The notes beneath the pieces were generated by a model. It did not search any database. It was not told the DNA's origin and worked only from the letters and a program-made list of their open reading frames with translations. From Martinezella lusitana (GTDB lineage: Bacteria; Pseudomonadota; Alphaproteobacteria; Rhizobiales; Rhizobiaceae): a stretch of DNA of 64,000 nt. Within the stretch, counting starts at the first letter, position 1. Every line of letters begins with the position of its first letter. The stretch lies in the NCBI RefSeq assembly GCF_900094565.1, contig NZ_FMAF01000012.1, positions 1-64,000 on the forward strand, written 5' to 3'. The translations under genes were made by a program, and so were the position numbers. Shown piece after piece: positions 1 to 7,737 of this stretch.

Positions 1-2
1 GC

Positions 3-938
3 GGCGCCATCTTCGCCGCCTGGCCGCCGCTCTATGCGGTGTCCTTCTCCGGCTTCTATCTTGCCATGTTCGCCATCCTGTTTGCGTTGATCCTGCGGCC
101 GGTCGCCTTCAAATACCGGTCGAAGCGCGAAAGCGCCCGTTGGAAGGCCGGTTGGGACTGGGCGCTGTTCATCGGCGGCTTCGTTCCCTCGCTGATCTTC
201 GGCGTGGCGGTCGGCAACGTGCTGCAGGGCGTGCCCTTCCGCTTCGATGACGACATGCGCATCTACTATGAAGGGTCGTTCTTCGCGCTTCTGAACCCTT
301 ATGCGCTGCTCTGCGGCCTTCTCTCTGTCTCCATGCTCACCATGCACGGTGCAGCCTGGCTTCAGGTCAAGACGGACGGTGTCGTTGCGGAGCGTGCTCG
401 TCGCTATGGCAGTCTGGCGGCTGTGGCCGTGATCGTTCTCTTTGCGCTGGGCGGCCTGTTTCTCTGGGCGGGGATCGACGGCTATCGCATTTCCAGCGCC
501 ATCGATGCGGCCGGCCCTTCCAATCCGCTGCTCAAGACCGTCGAGCACAGTCCAGGGGCGTGGCTTGTCAACTACGGTACGCATCCGTGGATGATGATCG
601 CGCCGGTTCTCGGTTTCGTCGGCGCGGCCGCCGCCCTGCTTGCCATGCTGGCCCGGCGTGAAGTGACCGTGCTGTTGTTCAGCAAGCTTGCCATCCTCGG
701 CATCATCTCGACGGTGGGTCTGTCGATGTTCCCGTTCATCCTGCCGTCGTCGCTCGATCCGCGCTCCAGCCTCACGGTCTGGGACGCATCGTCCAGTCAC
801 CTGACCCTGTTCATCATGCTTGTCGTCACGGGCATCTTCCTGCCGATCGTGCTCGCCTACACTGCCTGGGTCTATCGGGTGCTGTGGGGCAAGGTCGACG
901 AGAAGACGGTCAATGACAAGGGCGGTCACGCCTACTAA
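3..938 (+). CDS. cydB: cytochrome bd quinol oxidase subunit II (5' partial)
   Basis: C-terminal 311 residues of CydB, the integral-membrane subunit that partners CydA in the high-affinity quinol oxidase used at low oxygen. The reading frame is open from base 3, so the start lies outside the window; the usual length is about 380 residues, so roughly 70 are missing. Seen: repeated hydrophobic segments, an early AAWPPLYAVSFSGFY stretch, and a charged tail ending GGHAY, all typical of the family. It is followed after 18 bp by cydX, the usual cydABX order. The neighbouring hemN and fixK genes fit expression under oxygen limitation. Identity is secure; the promoter and CydA are not visible. Confidence 0.93.
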   Translation, partial: GAIFAAWPPLYAVSFSGFYLAMFAILFALILRPVAFKYRSKRESARWKAGWDWALFIGGFVPSLIFGVAVGNVLQGVPFRFDDDMRIYYEGSFFALLNPYALLCGLLSVSMLTMHGAAWLQVKTDGVVAERARRYGSLAAVAVIVLFALGGLFLWAGIDGYRISSAIDAAGPSNPLLKTVEHSPGAWLVNYGTHPWMMIAPVLGFVGAAAALLAMLARREVTVLLFSKLAILGIISTVGLSMFPFILPSSLDPRSSLTVWDASSSHLTLFIMLVVTGIFLPIVLAYTAWVYRVLWGKVDEKTVNDKGGHAY

Positions 939-956
939 CCTTCAAGGAGATTCCGC

Positions 957-1070
957 ATGTGGTACTTCGCCTGGCTTCTCGGCTTTCCTCTGGCCGCCGC
1001 TTTCGCTGTCCTCAATGCCATGTGGTATGAACTCGTCGACGATCAAGCGACGAACAACAAGCACGGATAA
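957..1070 (+). CDS. cydX: cytochrome bd oxidase small subunit CydX
   Basis: A 37-residue membrane peptide beginning MWYFAWLLGF, with one transmembrane helix and a hydrophilic tail (ELVDDQATNNKHG). CydX/CbdX peptides stabilise the haem-containing CydAB core. The start is an ATG preceded by AAGGAGA about 7 bases upstream, and the gene lies 18 bp after cydB, so it is almost certainly co-translated. It is short enough to be missed by gene callers. Length, the MWYFxW start and position all match the family. Confidence 0.93.
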   Translation: MWYFAWLLGFPLAAAFAVLNAMWYELVDDQATNNKHG

Positions 1071-1077
1071 GGCGCAC

Positions 1078-1102
1078 GCGGCCGGGCACAGTACCCGGCC
1101 GC
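1078..1102. terminator. perfect 9-bp inverted repeat after cydX
   Basis: GCGGCCGGG at 1078-1086 is the exact reverse complement of 1094-1102, with a 7-base loop. It starts 8 bp after the cydX stop. There is no T-run, so it may be a weak terminator or an RNA-stabilising hairpin. It sits just before the hemN reading frame, which argues against translation of hemN starting at the GTG at 1103. Confidence 0.45.
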
Positions 1103-1147
1103 GTGCCGACCAATCACTCCCCAGATCTATTGAAAGACGTTTTTCCC

Positions 1148-2494
1148 GTGCTCACCAGTTCGCTTATTCGTTACGCTCAACCTGTACCGCGCTACACCAG
1201 TTATCCCACGGCGCCGCATTTCCACGACGGCATTGACCATGTAAGCTACGCCAGATGGCTTGGCGAAACGGATCCGCACAAACCCGTTTCGCTTTACCTG
1301 CATGTGCCCTTTTGCGACCGGCTCTGTTGGTTTTGTGGCTGCCATACCAAGCAGGTACGGCGCTACGATCCCATCGCCGATTATCTGGACGCACTTGAGG
1401 CGGAGATAGCACTCGCAGCAAAGGCCCTTCCGGGCCGGCGGCATGTGAGCGCTATCCATTTCGGTGGCGGCTCGCCCACCGTGATCGAGCCTGACGACAT
1501 CGACAGTCTTCGTAGGAAACTCGATAGCGCTTTCGACATCGACCCTGATTGTGAGATCAGCGTCGAGATCGACCCACGCAATGCGAGGCCCGACAAACTC
1601 GAAGCCTGGCATCGTTTCGGCATGACGCGGGCGAGCCTTGGCGTTCAAGATTTCGATTCCGACGTTCAAAGGGCAATCAATCGGCTGCAAAGCTTCGAAC
1701 AGACGCGCGCGGTCGTGGAAGCATTGCGCGACGTGGGCGTGGGCTCGATCAATCTCGATATTCTCTACGGCCTGCCGCTTCAAACGACGGAGACGCTGCG
1801 TCGAACTATCGATCTTGCCGTGTCGATGCGGCCGAACCGTATTGCGCTCTTCGGCTATGCGCATGTTCCCTGGATGAAAAAACACCAGAGCCTCATCGAT
1901 CAAAATACCCTTCCTGGTCTGGCCGAGCGGTTCGACATGGCAAGCTTTGGTGCTGCTCAATTGGCGGAAGCCGGCTACATCCCGCTGGGTATCGATCATT
2001 TCGCCGACGAGAAAGACAATCTTTCGGCGGCGGCGGCCACGGGAAAGATGCGACGCAACTTTCAGGGATACACGACGGACGAAGCTGAGACGCTGATCGG
2101 GCTCGGAGCATCTTCCATCGGAAACCTGCCGCAAGGCTACGTCCAGAATGCGGTCTCTGTTGGCGATTATATCCGTCGAGTCAGAGCAGGCGCGCTAACG
2201 ACCAGTCGCGGCTTTGCCCTTTCGCCCTCCGACCGGATCATAGGCAAACTGATTGAGAGCCTAATGTGCAATTTTTCCTTCTCCATCGCAGATCTGAGGC
2301 GAACCTTCGGAAGCCAGGTCGACCATTTGCAAATCGAAGCCGCAGCGATCACTGCCGAGGAGAAAGACATGATCGACTTTGACGGCGATCTATTCCTGGT
2401 GAAATCGGCAGCGCGACCCTTTGTTCGCACGATTGCTTCCCGCTTCGATCGCTATCTGCCGACCAACAAGGCGCGCCACAGCACAGCCGTTTGA
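1148..2494 (+). CDS. hemN: oxygen-independent coproporphyrinogen III oxidase
   Basis: Radical SAM enzyme that decarboxylates coproporphyrinogen III to protoporphyrinogen IX without oxygen, supplying haem under microoxic conditions. The 448-residue protein has the HemN Cys motif C-x3-C-x2-C-x-C at residues 56-65, an upstream YTSYPTAPHF segment and the GGGSPT SAM-binding motif. The frame is open from a GTG at 1103, but that codon abuts the hairpin at 1078-1102. The GTG at 1148 follows a purine-rich GAAAGA and places the protein start where homologues begin, so it is preferred. No FixK box is visible in the short upstream gap. It converges with hfixL, 19 bp between stops. Confidence 0.92.
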   Translation: MLTSSLIRYAQPVPRYTSYPTAPHFHDGIDHVSYARWLGETDPHKPVSLYLHVPFCDRLCWFCGCHTKQVRRYDPIADYLDALEAEIALAAKALPGRRHVSAIHFGGGSPTVIEPDDIDSLRRKLDSAFDIDPDCEISVEIDPRNARPDKLEAWHRFGMTRASLGVQDFDSDVQRAINRLQSFEQTRAVVEALRDVGVGSINLDILYGLPLQTTETLRRTIDLAVSMRPNRIALFGYAHVPWMKKHQSLIDQNTLPGLAERFDMASFGAAQLAEAGYIPLGIDHFADEKDNLSAAAATGKMRRNFQGYTTDEAETLIGLGASSIGNLPQGYVQNAVSVGDYIRRVRAGALTTSRGFALSPSDRIIGKLIESLMCNFSFSIADLRRTFGSQVDHLQIEAAAITAEEKDMIDFDGDLFLVKSAARPFVRTIASRFDRYLPTNKARHSTAV

Positions 2495-2513
2495 CGCCTT
2501 TGAAAGAGACAGA

Positions 2514-4433
2514 TTAATCGAGAAGTTCACGCAGACGGACAGCAAGCTCGCGGGCGGTATAAGGCTTTTTCAACCAGCTGCCGGCTTCCGCTAATTCGCG
2601 ACCGGCGATCGTGGGCTCGGCATACCCTGAAGTGAACAGGACTTTGATTTCGGGCCGCAATGTTCGGACCTTGTGTGCCAGTTCGTCACCAGTCATGCCG
2701 CCCGGCATCACGACATCGGTGAAAAGCAGAGCGATATCCGGGTTCTCCTGAAAGAGCGCGAGTGCCTCGGTTCCATTGGTCGCCTCGATGACCCTGTAGC
2801 CGGCATCGAGAAGCCGGGAGACTGTGACGCGGCGAACGCGCTCGTCGTCTTCGACGACGAGGATGCGTTCGAAGCCTTTTGGAATATTGGGTTTCTTGTC
2901 CTCATCGACGCGATCCGGTTCGGTTCCCGCTGGCGCCTTCTGCGCCGGCAGAAAGATGCGAATGCTCGTCCCTTGGTCGATCTCACTGTAGAGTTGGACG
3001 AGTCCTCCCGATTGCTTTGCAAAACCATAGACCATGCTAAGGCCAAGCCCGGTGCCGGCGCCCATTCCCTTTGTCGTAAAGAATGGCTCGAACGCTCGCT
3101 TCTTCGTCTCGCTCGACATACCAACGCCGGTATCGGTCACCGCGATCAGCACATATTCGCCGCTCCGGACTTCGGGATACATCCGCGCATAATCGGCATC
3201 GAGCCGAAGGCGTGAAATCTCGATCGTCAGGAGGCCACCGCGCGGCATCGCATCGCGCGCATTGATTGCCAGATTGAGAAGAGCATTCTGCAGTTGCGAG
3301 CCGTCAACAAGCGCTTCATTCACGGAACCGGTAACAACGGTTCGCAATTCGATCGATTCCCCCAGCGTACGCCGCAATAGATCAGAGAAGCTGGATATGA
3401 ACTTGCCGACATCCATAAGCTTCGGGTTGAGCGGCTGGCGGCGACCAAAGGCGAGGAGTTGAGCCGTGAGCTTCGCGCCATCCTCGGCTGCTGCTTGCGC
3501 TTCAGAAACCAGCGAGAGTAGCTTAGTATCCTGCAGCCTTGCTTCGATCATTTCCAGGTTGCCGCTGATGACGGTGAGCAGATTGTTGAAGTCGTGTGCC
3601 AGCCCGCCCGTCAATTGGCCGACGGCTTCCATCTTTTGCGACTGCCGCAGTTCTTCTTCGATCTTGTGACGGCTCGTCAGATCACGGACGAAGCCGGTAA
3701 AGATGCGCTTGCCATTGGCGATCGCCTCACCGACCGACAATTCCATTGGAAAGACCGTACCGTCTTTGCGTCGCCCGCTGACGACACGACCATAACCAAT
3801 GATGCGCCGCTCGCCGGTCCTCAGATAGTGTGAGAGATAGCCGTCATGTGCCTCACGATCCGGTGAGGGCATCAGCATACGAACATTTTCGCCGTAGACT
3901 TCTTCGGCGGCATACCCAAACAGTTGCTCTGCCGCGGCGCTGAAGGATGCAATCGATCCCGCTTCGTCAATGACGATCATTGATTCGGGCACCGTGGCAA
4001 GGATCGAGCGGAGGTGCGCTTCCCGCTCTGCCAGATCTGCTTGAATCTGCTTGAGGTCGCTTATGTCGTTATTTGTCTGGACAATCACCTGCCGTGCCGG
4101 ATCGACGGTGGACGCCGCAACCCACCGGCTGGTCACAACAATGGGCCTGCCGTCCTTATGGTGATGAATGAGTTCTCCCTGCCAGTCAGCCTCCTGAACG
4201 ATCTTGTCGCGTATGGTATTGAGGGGTTCGGGGAAGATCGTTGATAGCAAGTCATGAACCACTCGGCCGATTGCTTCCTGTCGGGTCCACCCGTAAAGCC
4301 GCTCGCATCCCGTAGTCCATCTGCTGATGACGCCGTCGAACCCGTGAACCACAATATTTGCACTATCGAGAATCTGGGTGATCTCGTCCAATCTGCTTTC
4401 GGCGACCCGAAGTTGTGACGGCTGGTCGTTCAT
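2514..4433 (-). CDS. hfixL: hybrid FixL-type oxygen-sensor histidine kinase
   Basis: A 639-residue soluble hybrid kinase. Order: PAS 1 (about 15-130), a haem-PAS domain (about 140-255), HisKA with phospho-accepting His280 in GLAHDFNN, an HATPase domain (about 380-500), and a C-terminal receiver (about 520-639) with Asp573 in LLFTDVVMP. The second PAS matches FixL closely: His196 in EAHDGYL is the expected proximal haem ligand, followed by the ERRIIGYGRVVSGRRKDGT stretch. Unlike classical FixL it lacks transmembrane segments and carries its own receiver. This form is known in some rhizobia as hFixL and works with FxkR instead of FixJ. It starts 21 bp after fixK and is probably co-transcribed with it. 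The function is inferred from domain order and neighbours. Confidence 0.88.
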   Translation of the reverse strand: MNDQPSQLRVAESRLDEITQILDSANIVVHGFDGVISRWTTGCERLYGWTRQEAIGRVVHDLLSTIFPEPLNTIRDKIVQEADWQGELIHHHKDGRPIVVTSRWVAASTVDPARQVIVQTNNDISDLKQIQADLAEREAHLRSILATVPESMIVIDEAGSIASFSAAAEQLFGYAAEEVYGENVRMLMPSPDREAHDGYLSHYLRTGERRIIGYGRVVSGRRKDGTVFPMELSVGEAIANGKRIFTGFVRDLTSRHKIEEELRQSQKMEAVGQLTGGLAHDFNNLLTVISGNLEMIEARLQDTKLLSLVSEAQAAAEDGAKLTAQLLAFGRRQPLNPKLMDVGKFISSFSDLLRRTLGESIELRTVVTGSVNEALVDGSQLQNALLNLAINARDAMPRGGLLTIEISRLRLDADYARMYPEVRSGEYVLIAVTDTGVGMSSETKKRAFEPFFTTKGMGAGTGLGLSMVYGFAKQSGGLVQLYSEIDQGTSIRIFLPAQKAPAGTEPDRVDEDKKPNIPKGFERILVVEDDERVRRVTVSRLLDAGYRVIEATNGTEALALFQENPDIALLFTDVVMPGGMTGDELAHKVRTLRPEIKVLFTSGYAEPTIAGRELAEAGSWLKKPYTARELAVRLRELLD

Positions 4434-4454
4434 AGTTGTTCCATTTGCAATTCG

Positions 4455-5213
4455 TTAGTGGCGTCGCCGCGTATTGTCCAAGGAAATGACGGACGAACTA
4501 CTGCCGTGGTATTCATCGCCCTCTCCTGCCAGATGTGCAAGTGTACCTACCTTTATAATGCAGACCGAATGGCGGCCCGCAGGACCGACGATACCCTTGT
4601 TTGTCAGCTTCGTCATGGTCCTCGAGACTGTTTCGATCGTAAGGCCGAGATAATCGGCGATATCGAGGCGGGTCATCGGAAGATCGACGACGTTACTCGA
4701 GCAGTCCTGCTCACGCTTACGCTGAAGCTGTTGCAGCAAGAAGCTGCAAAGCCGCTCTTCGGCATTCTTGCACGATAACAGCACCATTTGATCTTGCGCC
4801 GCCGCCATTTCGTCACAAAGACGTGCAAGGAGTTGGGGCCTCAACTCTGGCGAGCCACTGACTGTTTCCTCGAAGGCCTTGCGGGAGAAGCGGCGCAGTC
4901 TGGTTGGCGTCACGGCTTCAGCGCTATAGAGATAATGGTTTCTGAGCGACACACCGACAAGATCGCCTGGATACAGAAAACCGGTGATGACACGTCTGCC
5001 ATCCGCCATGATCTTGAAAATACGCAAAACACCCTCGACCAGCTCAAAAAGGTGCTTTGCCTGATCACCTTCAAAAAACAACGTTCTACCGGCATCGAGC
5101 TGTTCCATTGGCTGTTTCCAGAATAACGCCTGAAGACACGCCGGTTCTTTATCAAAAGCAACGACAACGTCGCTGTAGTTCTGAGCCTGTTCTGCGTGAC
5201 TTGCCGACAACAT
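4455..5213 (-). CDS. fixK: Crp/Fnr-family regulator FixK
   Basis: A 252-residue Crp/Fnr regulator: cNMP-binding beta-roll at about 25-145 and a helix-turn-helix in which DIADYLGLTIETVSRTMTKL is the FixK recognition-helix signature. It lacks the N-terminal cysteine cluster of FNR, so it should not sense oxygen directly; control would come through hFixL-FxkR. The start is an ATG preceded by GAGAGGGA 6 bases upstream; a TTG extension of 5 codons is less likely. A K-box-like repeat at 5307-5322 lies about 95 bp upstream in the fixK orientation. Expected targets are TTGAT-N4-(A/G)TCAA boxes, two of which occur at 7529 and 7581. Confidence 0.9.
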   Translation of the reverse strand: MLSASHAEQAQNYSDVVVAFDKEPACLQALFWKQPMEQLDAGRTLFFEGDQAKHLFELVEGVLRIFKIMADGRRVITGFLYPGDLVGVSLRNHYLYSAEAVTPTRLRRFSRKAFEETVSGSPELRPQLLARLCDEMAAAQDQMVLLSCKNAEERLCSFLLQQLQRKREQDCSSNVVDLPMTRLDIADYLGLTIETVSRTMTKLTNKGIVGPAGRHSVCIIKVGTLAHLAGEGDEYHGSSSSVISLDNTRRRH

Positions 5214-5306
5214 GACGATCCCTCTCAAAAGTTGTTCTGATGCCGGTCAGATTGACGTGTTCCGAGTGACAGCCGAATGCCGCGCGTGTTAGAGATGGTG
5301 CAATTT

Positions 5307-5322
5307 TGTAACGGATTGTCAC
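5307..5322 (-). promoter_or_regulatory. K-box-like FxkR site upstream of fixK
   Basis: On the minus strand the sequence reads GTGACA-ATCC-GTTACA, a direct repeat of a hexamer with 4-base spacing. The K-box described for FxkR control of fixK is GTTACA-N4-GTTACA, so 11 of 12 specified bases match. It sits in the 142-bp gap between divergent fixK and fxkR, oriented for fixK. Binding itself is inferred. Confidence 0.75.
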
Positions 5323-5355
5323 AGGGTCGAAACCCATTCAACTGGAACCTTTGCA

Positions 5356-6081
5356 ATGGCCTCGGATCAACAGCGACGCGAACATGTTCTGGTCGTAGAT
5401 GACGATGCGCGCATCCGACAGATGCTGACACGGTATTTCGAGGACGAGGGATATGTCGTAAGCGCGGTTTCGAACGGCTCGGAAATGCGAGCCAACCGGA
5501 GGCAGCAGAATTTTGATATCATTCTGCTCGACTGGGTTCTTCCCGGTGGGGAAGACGGGCTGGATCTTGCTCGCGAAATTCGTGGGCAGTCGGACGTTCC
5601 AATCATGATGCTGACGGGCCGCGATGATGTGGTCGACAGGATCGTCGGGATTGAGGTCGGAGCTGACGATTATATCGCCAAGCCCTTCCATCTTCGGGAA
5701 GTGCATGCTCGCCTGAAAGCTATCCTTCGCCGTCGCCAACCGGCGATAAAAAAACCGGAGGGCGATGCGGGCGACGTCATCCGTTTCGAAGGCTGGCAGC
5801 TCGACATCAGCAAGCGCCAACTTCTGTCGGCGGACAGGAACGAAATCGAACTGACCACCGGTGAATTCGATATACTGGTTGTATTTGCGCGCCACGCTGG
5901 TCGAGTGCTCAACCGTGAGTTCTTGATGGAGCTGACGCGTGGCCGGAATCTGGAAGTCTACGACCGGACGATCGATGCCCAGATTGCGCGATTGCGCAAG
6001 AAAATCGAGACGGATCCCACACATCCACAGCTGATCAAATCGGTACGCGGTGTTGGCTACGTCTTCACCGGCAAGGTGTAA
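5356..6081 (+). CDS. fxkR: OmpR-type response regulator FxkR
   Basis: A 241-residue regulator with a receiver domain (about 10-125; phospho-acceptor Asp59 in IILLDWVLPG, conserved Lys in IAKPF) and an OmpR/PhoB winged-helix DNA-binding domain (about 140-238, ending in the family signature SVRGVGYVF). It is divergent from fixK-hfixL. In rhizobia with hybrid FixL, an OmpR-type protein of this kind, not a NarL-type FixJ, relays the signal and activates fixK. Gene order, protein class and the K-box-like site all support FxkR. The start is an ATG with GGAA about 9 bases before it. Confidence 0.83.
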   Translation: MASDQQRREHVLVVDDDARIRQMLTRYFEDEGYVVSAVSNGSEMRANRRQQNFDIILLDWVLPGGEDGLDLAREIRGQSDVPIMMLTGRDDVVDRIVGIEVGADDYIAKPFHLREVHARLKAILRRRQPAIKKPEGDAGDVIRFEGWQLDISKRQLLSADRNEIELTTGEFDILVVFARHAGRVLNREFLMELTRGRNLEVYDRTIDAQIARLRKKIETDPTHPQLIKSVRGVGYVFTGKV

Positions 6082-6108
6082 GTGCCCTGAGTTGCAGTAG
6101 AGGAAGCT

Positions 6109-6549
6109 TCAAGGATCTTTGCCGCCAGACAACATCATCAGGCCATGATCCAGCCGCTGGAACTGCTCCTCGTCGTGCATTTGCTCCCAATTCCCTGCAT
6201 TCTGGTTCCAGAATCGAATCTGCGCGCACCTCAGTTCCTTGGCTCGCGAACGAATGCTGGCAAACAGGGTTCTCGCAAGGCCACGTTCATCGGCAGCACT
6301 TGTGACGATCAGAAAGATGACATCAAGCAACGGACCGACGACGGGATGGTCGCTGTGCCTATAGATGCTCAGGCCTTGAATGTAGCCTCGAGGGTTGACC
6401 GCGACGAGGATTTCCTCGCGGCGGATGGCATCTGATGCCATCCGCTGCCACGCTACCATACCAAGGGTTGGGACTGCTGCCTGGATGAGAGGATAGGCCC
6501 GCACAATCTGATCCGGCCGCAGCGCGGCAATAACATAGATGCCAGCCAT
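6109..6549 (-). CDS. GNAT-like acetyltransferase, function unknown
   Basis: A 146-residue soluble protein beginning MAGIYVIAALRPDQIVRAYP. The beta-alpha pattern (entry strand, a central VNPRGYIQGLSIY strand, a later DVIFLIVTSAADERGLARTLF strand-helix) is what a small GNAT fold looks like, but the acetyl-CoA loop is not a clear match, so the assignment is tentative. The start is an ATG preceded by GGGGAGAGGG. It lies between fxkR (convergent, 27 bp) and the stress gene (same strand, 81 bp upstream), so it may be transcribed with the latter from the FixK-box promoter. No target is known. Confidence 0.6.
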   Translation of the reverse strand: MAGIYVIAALRPDQIVRAYPLIQAAVPTLGMVAWQRMASDAIRREEILVAVNPRGYIQGLSIYRHSDHPVVGPLLDVIFLIVTSAADERGLARTLFASIRSRAKELRCAQIRFWNQNAGNWEQMHDEEQFQRLDHGLMMLSGGKDP

Positions 6550-6630
6550 CCCTCTCCCCCTTCTAAGTCCCTTCTAAGAATGAATGCAAGCGGCCACGCC
6601 ATATCGAAGCGACCGCACAACGATTGGATG

Positions 6631-7464
6631 TCATCGTGTCATCATCAGGGGAACAGCTGTCTGTTCCAGCATGGAGCGCGTTACCCCTCCAAAAATCCAC
6701 TCCCGCACGCGTGAATGTCCGTAGGCGCCCATGACGATTAGATCGGCGCCGATATCTGTCGCATGCTGTCGCAGGACGTCGGCGACGGCTCGGCCACCGC
6801 TAGCTAAAACATTGACTGATACCCGAACTCCATGCCGCGCAAGGAAAGCAGCGACATCCGCGCCCGGTTCTTCGCCGCTACTGTGGGTCGATGCATGGGG
6901 ATCGACAATCGCAACACTCACATTGTCGGCTGCGGTCAGCTGCTCCATCGCAGCGCGGACGGCCTGACTTGCTTCGTTACGCGAGTCCCAGGCGATCAGC
7001 ACCGTTTTTGGGCGCAGTGAGGCCGCATGTCCCTTGGGTACGACGAGGATCGGGGCCGGCGACTGAAACAGGGCGCCGTTCAAAATTTCGCGCCTCATAT
7101 CGTCCAGGGCCAGAAGGCCGCCGCCGATCAACGTCAGATCGACATAACGCGCCCGTTCTCCGATTTCGTTTTCCGCCCACCCGTATTCCGTAAAGACACT
7201 GGCCACATCAAACGAAATGTCGTCCGATTGCAGTATCGTCTTGGCAGCAGCCACCTTTAGGCTGAGCTGTTCCGTCTCGCGCTCGCGCTCCTCGATCCAG
7301 GCTGTCGAGGTCACTTCGCCGTAGCCGCCGATCGGTGGAGCAGCAAGTGCTGTCACCAGCACCGAGAGATGCGCCTTCGACTCCCGGCACAATTCGATCG
7401 CGGAGTGTAGATCGTCGTCGTTTTGATTGACGCCGATGATACTCAAAATGGTCTTGGCTTGCAT
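6631..7464 (-). CDS. tandem universal stress protein
   Basis: A 277-residue protein with two Usp folds in tandem, about 1-145 and 150-277. The second keeps the ATP-binding pattern G-x2-G-x9-G-(S/T) in MGAYGHSRVREWIFGGVT; the first is more degenerate, as is usual. The ATG at 7464 is chosen over an upstream start because a perfect AGGAGGT lies 6 bases before it. Upstream is the FixK-type box at 7529-7542. Usp genes controlled by Fnr/FixK proteins are common in low-oxygen regulons of alphaproteobacteria. Divergent from ackA. Confidence 0.88.
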   Translation of the reverse strand: MQAKTILSIIGVNQNDDDLHSAIELCRESKAHLSVLVTALAAPPIGGYGEVTSTAWIEERERETEQLSLKVAAAKTILQSDDISFDVASVFTEYGWAENEIGERARYVDLTLIGGGLLALDDMRREILNGALFQSPAPILVVPKGHAASLRPKTVLIAWDSRNEASQAVRAAMEQLTAADNVSVAIVDPHASTHSSGEEPGADVAAFLARHGVRVSVNVLASGGRAVADVLRQHATDIGADLIVMGAYGHSRVREWIFGGVTRSMLEQTAVPLMMTR

Positions 7465-7528
7465 GGTCACACCTCCTGTTTGAACTTGTTGGATCGGTGT
7501 GAGTTTAAGCAACAGAACGAAGTCCGCG

Positions 7529-7542
7529 TTGATCTTGGTCAA
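7529..7542 (-). promoter_or_regulatory. FixK/FNR box for the stress-protein gene
   Basis: TTGATCTTGGTCAA matches the FNR/FixK palindrome TTGAT-N4-(A/G)TCAA. Its centre is about 71 bp from the stress-protein start codon, which allows activation from the usual -41.5 position with a leader of about 30 bases. An additional TTGA-AGA-TCAA lies at 7545-7555. The partner gene is inferred from position. Confidence 0.75.
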
Positions 7543-7580
7543 GATTGAAGATCAAGGAGAAATCGCGCGCATTGAACAGC

Positions 7581-7594
7581 TTGATTTGGGTCAA
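7581..7594 (+). promoter_or_regulatory. FixK/FNR box for ackA-xfp
   Basis: TTGATTTGGGTCAA is a second TTGAT-N4-GTCAA palindrome, centred 52 bp from the first and about 150 bp before the ackA start. One box probably serves each divergent gene. It points to induction of the phosphoketolase-acetate kinase route at low oxygen. Confidence 0.75.
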
Positions 7595-7737
7595 AGCCAA
7601 TGACCCCGTCCTGCCGTAGAGACGATGCTGATCCTCAGGCGACACATTCCAGGCAAAGCCGATCGAGATGTTCCGCCAAAGCCGATCATTTCCGGCATTT
7701 CGTGGGAAACGCCGGCTCCTGAACCGAAGGAAACATT

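Noticed and set aside
1127..2134. 335-residue minus-strand ORF opposite hemN
   Set aside because: Shadow frame of a well-supported gene; no motifs.
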